Positions 6,369 to 10,861 of a DNA stretch of 10,861 nt are shown piece by piece. The stretch comes from Ramlibacter sp. Lineage in GTDB: Bacteria; Pseudomonadota; Gammaproteobacteria; Burkholderiales; Burkholderiaceae_C. How positions within the stretch are numbered: position 1 is the stretch's first letter; every line of letters begins with the position of its first letter. The notes beneath the pieces were generated by a model, which was not told the origin of the DNA, searched no databases, and saw nothing but the letters and a program-made list of their open reading frames with translations. The DNA is taken from contig JANXVP010000198.1 of assembly GCA_025351615.1 (NCBI GenBank), forward strand, positions 1 through 10,861. The letters run 5' to 3'. The position numbers and the translations under genes were made by a program.

Positions 6369-7363
6369 GTGAGCGCACTGGCCCGGCCCCAGAACACGCG
6401 GTACATGTAGACCGTGTACAGGATGATCGCCGGCAGGGTGATCGCCACTCCGATGAAGATGAAGACCAGCGACTCGTGCGCGGCAGCGGCCTGCCAGACG
6501 GTGAGACGGTCGATCACGATGAACGGATAGATGCTGTACGCCAGTCCCAGGAAGGACAGCATGAAGATCAGCACTGCGCTGGCGAACACCACCCACCCGT
6601 ACCCGGCCTCCACCACCTTGGGCCGGGTGACGACGTGCAAGGCGGCAAAGAAGGCGGCTGCGCAGGCCACCGGAATCGGCAGCAATCCGATCAGCTGCGG
6701 CATGCCGAACCAGCGATCGAACACGTTTTGATTCACCAGCGGCGTGGCCATCGAAATGCCGACCAGGGCGGCGCCCATCGGCCAGAGCACGGCGCGGGCC
6801 CAGCGCACGGCCTTCAGCTGCAATGCGTCCCCGGTCTTCATGATCAGCCAGCCGGCGCCCAGCACGCAGTACGCCGTTGGCAGCGTCAGCGCGATGCCCA
6901 GCGAGAACAGCAGCGACCAGATCCCGTTGTTGAACCCCGTCAGGTAGCTGCCCAGCATCCAGCCCTGCGCTGCCGCTGCCATCAGCGAGCCGAGCGAGAA
7001 CAGCCGGTTCCACAAATGCTTGCGGGCAGCGCGCGCCTTGACCCGGAAGTCGAACGAGACGCCGCGCAGGATGAGGCCGATCAGCATCACCGCGACGGGC
7101 AGGTAGAGTGCGGACAGCACGATGCCGTGCGCGAGCGGGAAAGCAACCAAAAGCACGCCGATCCCCAGCACCAGCCAGGTTTCGTTGGCGTCCCAGAACG
7201 GCCCGATGCTGGACACCATGACGTCCTTTTCGTCGTCGGTCGCGAACGGCAGCAGGATGCCGACCCCCAGGTCGTAGCCGTCCAGGATCACATAGGCCAG
7301 CAACGCAAGGCCCATCACGCCCATGAAAATCAGCGGCAGGAATTGGTTCCAGGTCAGGTTCAT
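6344..7363 (-). CDS. cydB: Cytochrome bd ubiquinol oxidase subunit II (CydB/CioB)
   Basis: Integral membrane subunit of the bd-type terminal oxidase, which oxidises quinol and reduces O2 to water without proton pumping. It has 339 residues and many hydrophobic helices. Conserved landmarks are VILDGYDLGVG (25-35), GPFWDANETWL (54-64, Asp58) and ILRGVSFDFR (98-107, with Arg100, Phe104 and Asp105); these positions match E. coli CydB. AGGAGAG lies just before the ATG, and the cydA stop is 21 bases upstream, so the two are co-transcribed. No small subunit gene such as cydX follows: the gene runs straight into the convergent nitronate monooxygenase gene, with the last 25 bases shared. No intrinsic terminator is visible at this tail-to-tail junction. 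Confidence 0.95.
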   Translation of the reverse strand: MNLTWNQFLPLIFMGVMGLALLAYVILDGYDLGVGILLPFATDDEKDVMVSSIGPFWDANETWLVLGIGVLLVAFPLAHGIVLSALYLPVAVMLIGLILRGVSFDFRVKARAARKHLWNRLFSLGSLMAAAAQGWMLGSYLTGFNNGIWSLLFSLGIALTLPTAYCVLGAGWLIMKTGDALQLKAVRWARAVLWPMGAALVGISMATPLVNQNVFDRWFGMPQLIGLLPIPVACAAAFFAALHVVTRPKVVEAGYGWVVFASAVLIFMLSFLGLAYSIYPFIVIDRLTVWQAAAAHESLVFIFIGVAITLPAIILYTVYMYRVFWGRASALTYGLADDT

Positions 7364-7384
7364 TTCGCTCTCCTGTGGCGGCGG

Positions 7385-8782
7385 TCAGGCCAGGCCGCCG
7401 ATGGGCATCGCCGCCTTCGGACGCTGCGGCGTGTCGGGTGTGGGTTTGGCGGGATGCTGCGCCATGTACATCAGCACCAGGACGTAGGCCAGCAGCAGGC
7501 CGGCGTAGACCAGCAGGTAGGCGATCAAGGTCGACAGGACCATGACCGGCGGATGGTCGGCGACCAGGTCGGCGGTGCGAAGCAGGCCGTAGACCAGGAA
7601 GGGCTGGCGGCCGATTTCCGTCACGTACCAGCCCGCCAGCGTTGCGACCCAACCCGAAAAAGTCATCGCGGCCAGCACGCGGAGCTGCCAGCGCGAGAAC
7701 GGCGAGGAAGCGCCGGTGCGAGCCAGTGGCTGCCGCCGGCCGCGCCACAGCGTCCAGGCGCTCCACCACGCGACGGCCAGCATCAGCATCCCCATGCCGA
7801 CCATTAGGCGGAAGCCCCAGAACACCGGTGCCACCGGCGGATGCGCGTTGGGGAAGGAATCGAGTCCCTTGAGTTCCGCGTTGATGTCGTGCGCCAGGAT
7901 CAGGCTGGCCAGCTTGGGCAGCTGGATGGCGAAGTCGGTGCGGCCTTCCTTCTCGTTAGGCCAGCCGAACAGGGTCAGCGGCGCGCTTTTTTCGGTGTGC
8001 CAGATGGCTTCAATCGCGGCGATCTTGGCCGGTTGGTAGCGCAGCGTGTTCAGGCCATGCAGGTCGCCGGCGACGATCTGCAACGGGATCGCGATTGCCG
8101 CAGCCACCACGGCGGCACGCAGCGCCCGGTGCGTGCCGCGGTTGGCCGTGTTGCGCAGCAGTTGCCAGGCGGAAAGTCCGGCGATCAGGAAAGAGGCCGT
8201 GAGCGTCGATGCCAGCAGCTTGTGCGTCAACCGGTAGGGAAAGGATGGATTGAAGATCACCTCCAGCCAGCTGGTCGCATGGAAGCGGCCGTCGATGATG
8301 GTGTAGCCGGTGGGCGTCTGCATCCAGGAATTCAGGCTGAGGATCCAGAATGCGGACAGCGTCGTACCCGCTGCAACCATGAGCGTCGCCAGCAGGTGCA
8401 CCCGGTCCGAAACGCGGCCGCGGCCAAACAGCATGATGCCCAGGAACGTGGCTTCGAGGAAGAACGCGGTCAGCACTTCGTATCCCAGCAGCGGACCGGC
8501 GATGTTGCCGGCCTTTTCCATGTAGCCGGGCCAGTTGGTGCCGAACTGGAAGCTCATGGTGATGCCCGACACCACGCCCAGCGCGAAGCTGAGGGCGAAA
8601 ATCTTGGTCCACAGAAAATAGGCCTCTTCCCAGTCCTGCGCTGCGGGGGTGCCCTTCGCGGCCTTGTGGCGCAGGCGGAAGTACACCAGGAACCAGCACA
8701 ACGCGATGTTGATCGTCGGGAACAGGATGTGAAAGCTCATGTTGGCCGCGAACTGGATACGCGACAGGAGGAGGGCGTCCAT
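7385..8782 (-). CDS. cydA: Cytochrome bd ubiquinol oxidase subunit I, short Q-loop (cyanide-insensitive type)
   Basis: Haem-bearing and quinol-oxidising subunit. The 465 residues point to the short Q-loop CIO type, against about 520 in E. coli. Expected ligands are present: His18 (MSFHILFPT, haem b595/d site), His187 (YRLTHKLLAS) and Met327 (FRLMVGMG, with Arg325) for haem b558, and Glu102 and Glu110 (GYEVLTAFFLEATFLG) in the oxygen/proton site. Lys253 and Glu258 (PAKIAAIEAIW) match the quinol-binding residues of the Q-loop. The normally conserved GRQPW reads GRQPF here (Phe395), an unusual change next to the Q-loop helix. The start ATG is two bases after the stop of the upstream regulator gene, with AAAGGA before it, which suggests translational coupling. 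cydB follows after 21 bases. It should give high-affinity, cyanide-tolerant respiration under low oxygen or stress. Confidence 0.96.
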   Translation of the reverse strand: MDALLLSRIQFAANMSFHILFPTINIALCWFLVYFRLRHKAAKGTPAAQDWEEAYFLWTKIFALSFALGVVSGITMSFQFGTNWPGYMEKAGNIAGPLLGYEVLTAFFLEATFLGIMLFGRGRVSDRVHLLATLMVAAGTTLSAFWILSLNSWMQTPTGYTIIDGRFHATSWLEVIFNPSFPYRLTHKLLASTLTASFLIAGLSAWQLLRNTANRGTHRALRAAVVAAAIAIPLQIVAGDLHGLNTLRYQPAKIAAIEAIWHTEKSAPLTLFGWPNEKEGRTDFAIQLPKLASLILAHDINAELKGLDSFPNAHPPVAPVFWGFRLMVGMGMLMLAVAWWSAWTLWRGRRQPLARTGASSPFSRWQLRVLAAMTFSGWVATLAGWYVTEIGRQPFLVYGLLRTADLVADHPPVMVLSTLIAYLLVYAGLLLAYVLVLMYMAQHPAKPTPDTPQRPKAAMPIGGLA

Positions 8783-8784
8783 CT

Positions 8785-9363
8785 TTATTTTTCCTTTGCT
8801 TTGGCGGAGGTGCGACCGGCCACCCGGTCCTTGAATTGCAGCACCCGGGTCACGGTCGAGCCCATCCCCATCAGCTGCAGCGCTGTTTCTGGAGCGAGTT
8901 TCTGGACATCGTCAAACCAGGTCATGAGCCGGTCGATCAGGTCGTGCATCTGGCGCATGCGCTCCTGCGCGTGCCGCTCGGCATCGCTGGACGGCATCTC
9001 GAGCAAGGCCATGCGCAGCATGGACAGGGTGGGCTCGATTTCCCGGCGCCGCCGCTCCTCGGCCAGCAGCCGGAAGATTTCCCAGACATCGGCTGGCGAG
9101 TCGAAATACTCGCGGCGGTCGCCTGGACGGTGCGTGAGCCGCACCAGCCGCCACGCCTGGAGTTCCTTCAGGCCCATACTCACATTGGACCGGGAAAACT
9201 CCAGTGCTTCCGCGATTTCGTCGGCGTTGAGCGGTCGCTGCGAGATGAAGATCAGCGCGTAAATCTGGCCCACAGTCCGGTTGATCCCCCAGCGGCTGCC
9301 CATCTCGCCGAAGTGCGAAACGAACTGGCGGCTGACGGGCGGCAATCGGGGTTTTGTCGACAT
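8785..9363 (-). CDS. GbsR/MarR-type winged-helix transcriptional regulator of the cyd operon
   Basis: DNA-binding regulator of 192 residues from ATG. The winged helix covers roughly 30-90: VGQIYALIFISQRPLNADEI leads to the recognition helix FSRSNVSMGLKELQAW (56-71), and the wing is RLTHRPGDRREYF. This arrangement, including SNVSMGLKEL and HRPGDRREYF, is typical of GbsR/MarR-like proteins rather than classic MarR. The remaining residues (95-170) form long helices, probably the dimer interface, with no obvious metal or haem motif. An alternative TTG start at 9369 fits the upstream GAAGG better (10 bases) than the ATG at 9363 (16 bases), so the true start is unsure. It is the first gene of a three-gene unit and ends two bases before cydA, so it very likely controls cydAB and itself, perhaps through the inverted repeat at 9390-9407. 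The signal it senses cannot be read from the sequence. Confidence 0.85.
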   Translation of the reverse strand: MSTKPRLPPVSRQFVSHFGEMGSRWGINRTVGQIYALIFISQRPLNADEIAEALEFSRSNVSMGLKELQAWRLVRLTHRPGDRREYFDSPADVWEIFRLLAEERRRREIEPTLSMLRMALLEMPSSDAERHAQERMRQMHDLIDRLMTWFDDVQKLAPETALQLMGMGSTVTRVLQFKDRVAGRTSAKAKEK

Positions 9364-9389
9364 TCGCAAAGTCTATCTGCCTTCGGAGT

Positions 9390-9407
9390 TTTCAGTAATT
9401 CCTGAAA
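9390..9407. promoter_or_regulatory. Inverted repeat upstream of the cyd regulator, candidate operator
   Basis: TTTCAG-TAATTC-CTGAAA is a perfect 6-bp inverted repeat with a 6-base spacer, 27 bases upstream of the regulator ATG. Spacing and symmetry suit a dimeric winged-helix protein, so autoregulation is plausible. A related half site (GTCAGGAAC) occurs at 9426-9434. No convincing sigma-70 promoter could be placed for the regulator gene. Confidence 0.5.
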
Positions 9408-9437
9408 GTAATGCAATGACGGACTGTCAGGAACTGT

Positions 9438-9445
9438 ATAAATAA
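9438..9445. repeat. Target site duplication, left copy (ATAAATAA)
   Basis: ATAAATAA directly abuts the left end of the insertion sequence and is repeated exactly at the right end. Eight-base duplications are typical of the IS1595 family. The duplicated bases are the spacer of a palindrome whose arms are AACTGT (9432-9437) and ACAGTT (10498-10503). The AT-rich TATAAATA here may have been the -10 element of the radical SAM gene before insertion. Confidence 0.92.
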
Positions 9446-9472
9446 GGCTCTGTTCGCGTTACGTATTGATTA
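9446..9472 (+). repeat. Left terminal inverted repeat of the IS
   Basis: Starts GGCTCTGTTCGCGTT, followed by ACGTATTGATTA. It matches the right end at 25 of 27 positions. The transposase stop codon (TAA on the minus strand, 9459-9461) lies inside this repeat. Confidence 0.93.
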
Positions 9473-10427
9473 GCTGTCGGCCGAGCCCCGAAATCACAAA
9501 GTGCTCGGGCTTCAAGTCCCCCCGATACCACTCCGAGACGCGCATCCAGGCGAGGTAGTTGGGCAGGTATTTGGTAGCCACGCCCCGCAGGCCACGGGAG
9601 AGCCAGGACTGAAGCCGCTCGTGGTAGCTGTTGACGGTCTGGACGTGGTAGACCCCCTCGACGACCCTCCCGCCGTAGCTCACGGCAATCGACTTCGAGG
9701 TCACCCCCAGCGCCTTGGCGGCGCCACGCATGGCGCCGCTGCCATCCGTGCACAGCAACGTGTCGGGCCCGACTGCCCCGCGAAGGGCCTCCGTGGCCTG
9801 CAGGATGTTCATGGACGTGAGCACCTGGTCCACGACGTGAGGCTGGCCGCGCAGGCGGCCGACCAGCACCGGGATGAGGTCGCGAGGCAGGCCCTTGGCC
9901 TTGACCGCCGTTCCGCCCCTGTGCCGCGCCGGCCGGGTCAGGTGCCGGCTGCCCTTCTGGGACTCGCGAACGTAGGTCTCGTCGGCCTCCAGCAGCCCGG
10001 CCACATGCCTGGGCTGATGGCTCACGACCTCCTGCAGGAAGCGGTGCCGCATCCGGAAGGCAGTGCTCACGGCAACCCCCATCTCGGCGGCCGCGGCCCG
10101 AATGGACAGTCCTTGAGCCAGGCACTCGCCATGCTGGAAAAAGCGTTCTTTACCCCGCAGGCGCGACAGCGGCGTGTTCGTGGCGGCGTTGAAGGTCCGG
10201 GAACAGGCGGTGCACAGGTATCGCTGAAGGCCCCGGCTGTGGCCGTTCTTGGTGAACTTGAAGCTGCTGCAGTGCGGGCACCCCAGCCCCTCGCCGGCAG
10301 CCTCCAGGGCGCGCAGCGCCTGGGTCCGCTGGTGCTGCGCCTCAACCGCCTTACGCAGCTCGTCGAGCTGCCGGACGGTGAGACGGGTGAGCCCGGCAAG
10401 CAGGCTCTTGAACTGGTCGCTACGCAT
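9459..10427 (-). CDS. IS1595-family DDE transposase
   Basis: Catalyses cut-and-paste or copy-type movement of the surrounding element. It has 322 residues. An N-terminal zinc ribbon has CPHC (Cys50, Cys53) and CTAC (Cys72, Cys75), followed by a helix-turn-helix-like stretch GLSIRAAAAEMGVAVSTAFR (106-125). The catalytic DDE core is LLEADETYV (Asp149), LLCTDGSGAMRG (Asp228) and TVNSYHERLQSWL (Glu270). This ISXO2-like/IS1595 layout is complete, with no frameshift or stop. The ATG at 10427 is chosen because GAGAGGGA lies about seven bases upstream and the start stays inside the element; the frame is open further to 10508, but that would begin outside the IS. The gene ends inside the left terminal repeat. 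Confidence 0.93.
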   Translation of the reverse strand: MRSDQFKSLLAGLTRLTVRQLDELRKAVEAQHQRTQALRALEAAGEGLGCPHCSSFKFTKNGHSRGLQRYLCTACSRTFNAATNTPLSRLRGKERFFQHGECLAQGLSIRAAAAEMGVAVSTAFRMRHRFLQEVVSHQPRHVAGLLEADETYVRESQKGSRHLTRPARHRGGTAVKAKGLPRDLIPVLVGRLRGQPHVVDQVLTSMNILQATEALRGAVGPDTLLCTDGSGAMRGAAKALGVTSKSIAVSYGGRVVEGVYHVQTVNSYHERLQSWLSRGLRGVATKYLPNYLAWMRVSEWYRGDLKPEHFVISGLGRQLINT

Positions 10428-10462
10428 TTCGCTTTCCCTCTCAAACTGAGGGAATCTTAGCT

Positions 10463-10489
10463 TAACCAATACGCAACGCGAACAGAGCC
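10463..10489 (-). repeat. Right terminal inverted repeat of the IS
   Basis: Read on the minus strand it begins GGCTCTGTTCGCGTT, followed by GCGTATTGGTTA. It differs from the left end only at positions 16 and 24 (A to G in both). It lies 36 bases upstream of the transposase start. Confidence 0.93.
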
Positions 10490-10497
10490 ATAAATAA
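10490..10497. repeat. Target site duplication, right copy (ATAAATAA)
   Basis: Identical to 9438-9445 and directly abutting the right IS end. It is followed by ACAGTT, the right arm of the interrupted palindrome, and lies 17 bases before the ATG of the truncated radical SAM gene. Confidence 0.92.
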
Positions 10498-10513
10498 ACA
10501 GTTATCATGCCGC

Positions 10514-10774
10514 ATGGGTGAAGTACGCATTCCGGTTGAAGCGATCAAGGGCCGGGGCGCCGCAACGCAGTTGCAGCACCGCTTTTCCAGTGAACTGCGC
10601 CAGGATTACGACGACGGCTGGGGCACGCTCGAGGACGGCGTGGCTGAAGGCAGCCGTCCGCAAACCGAGGTGATCTGGGAGGATGCGCGCAGCATCATCA
10701 GCGCCAACGATTCGCCGGACATCTACTTCGACCGGTCTATCAATCCCTACCGCGGGTGCGAGCATGTTATGTGA
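10514..10774 (+). pseudogene. Truncated PA0069-family radical SAM protein (SplB-like), N-terminal part only
   Basis: The first 84 residues match the start of the PA0069 family of radical SAM proteins, related to spore photoproduct lyase: VEAIKGRGAATQLQHRF (8-24), DDGWGTL (33-39), ARSIISANDSPDIYFD (58-73) and RSINPYRGCEH (74-84). In intact members the next residues complete CxxxCxxC (GCIYCYARP), which binds the 4Fe-4S cluster. Here only the first cysteine (Cys82) remains, and the frame runs into V-M-stop. The family is usually about 350 residues, so three quarters are missing and no cluster could form. The family's substrate is unknown to me. Upstream, the IS has also separated the gene from its original promoter region. 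The break at 10766 could be an insertion, deletion or assembly join. Confidence 0.82.
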
Positions 10775-10861
10775 CGAGAGAAAGTGCTTTCTGTCCCCTG
10801 CCTTTGGGCAGTTCTGTCTTCCGGGTTTTTCTAACCGGCTGTTCCTTGGTCAGGCGGGGTT
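10766..10861. other. Unidentified sequence after the radical SAM break
   Basis: These 96 bases do not continue the radical SAM gene in any frame. On the minus strand one frame is open from the edge for 30 codons and ends in TAA at 10767-10769, one base inside the break; it reads lysine/arginine-rich (LTKEQPVRKTRKTELPKGRG, then QKALSLVT). Two plus-strand frames are also open, so coding is not proven. A small palindrome AGAAAG-TG-CTTTCT is present at 10779-10792. A gene ending right at a junction would fit a transposase at the edge of a mobile element, but I do not recognise the product. Confidence 0.35.

Larger units (their letters stand above)
9446..10489 (-). mobile_element. Complete IS1595-family insertion sequence, 1044 bp
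   Basis: The element has near-perfect terminal inverted repeats of 27 bp, a single transposase gene filling almost the whole length, and an 8-bp direct target duplication on both sides. All parts look intact, so it is probably a recent and possibly active insertion. It lies between the cyd regulator and the radical SAM gene, in what was their shared intergenic region. The element is not identical to any named IS that I can recall; only the family is assigned. Confidence 0.93.

Noticed and set aside
5937..9262. Long open frames opposite or alongside cydA and cydB (for example 5937-7769 minus, 6476-7807 plus, 7841-9262 plus)
   Set aside because: All overlap confidently identified genes and give low-complexity Arg/Gln/Gly-rich translations without recognisable domains.
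9446..10489. IS6/IS26-type element, because the ends begin GGCTCTGTT
   Set aside because: The transposase has the zinc ribbon and DDE layout of IS1595, the element is longer, and the target duplication is 8 bp; the end similarity is short.
10428..10508. Upstream start for the transposase at 10508
   Set aside because: It would begin outside the IS, in the flanking DNA, whereas the ATG at 10427 has a good ribosome binding site inside the element.
10766..10861. Group II intron 5' end at the radical SAM break (GTTATGTGACGAG)
   Set aside because: The GUGYG start is not present exactly at the break, and too little sequence is available to see intron structure.

Overview
The window looks like a piece of a high-GC betaproteobacterial chromosome, most likely Burkholderiales and possibly near Comamonadaceae. 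This rests on the protein sequences (EtfBA, a long acyl-CoA dehydrogenase, CydAB of the cyanide-insensitive type, a PA0069-type radical SAM protein) and on gene order; I made no database comparison. Coding density is high. No gene-free stretch exceeds about 225 bases, and I see no tRNA, rRNA or CRISPR array.

Left part (1-1440, minus strand): a TRAP transporter module. It has an intact dctP (solute-binding protein), a strong intrinsic terminator after it, and then the start of the small permease gene dctQ. About 25-29 codons into dctQ the reading frame switches without a break into an amino-acid ABC transporter permease, which runs off the window edge. This is either a real fusion or, more likely, an assembly join.

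Centre left (1441-6368, plus strand): a divergent intergenic region carries a 12-bp perfect palindrome of TetR-operator type. It is followed by etfB, a 131-bp gap with two REP-like hairpins, etfA, a 606-residue acyl-CoA dehydrogenase and a class I-type nitronate monooxygenase. The first three form a chain: the dehydrogenase oxidises an acyl-CoA and passes electrons to the EtfAB flavoprotein, which feeds the quinone pool. The divergent TRAP system could import the organic acid that enters this route.

Centre right (6344-9363, minus strand): a compact operon of a GbsR/MarR-type regulator, cydA and cydB. The regulator and cydA are 2 bases apart. CydAB is a short-Q-loop cytochrome bd oxidase. The 3' end of cydB overlaps the 3' end of the nitronate monooxygenase gene by 25 bases.

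Right part (9364-10861): a complete IS1595-family insertion sequence of 1044 bp, with 27-bp imperfect terminal inverted repeats and a perfect 8-bp target duplication. It sits exactly in the spacer of a palindrome in the promoter region between the cyd regulator and a PA0069-type radical SAM gene. That radical SAM gene is cut at codon 84, inside its CxxxCxxC iron-sulfur motif, by about 96 bases of unidentified sequence that reach the window edge. Both ends of the window therefore show abrupt breaks in homology, which suggests assembly chimeras or further mobile-element junctions. I do not see a clearly new multi-gene system. The most notable points are the two end junctions, the symmetric IS target, and the shared operator linking a TRAP importer with an ETF/acyl-CoA dehydrogenase operon.
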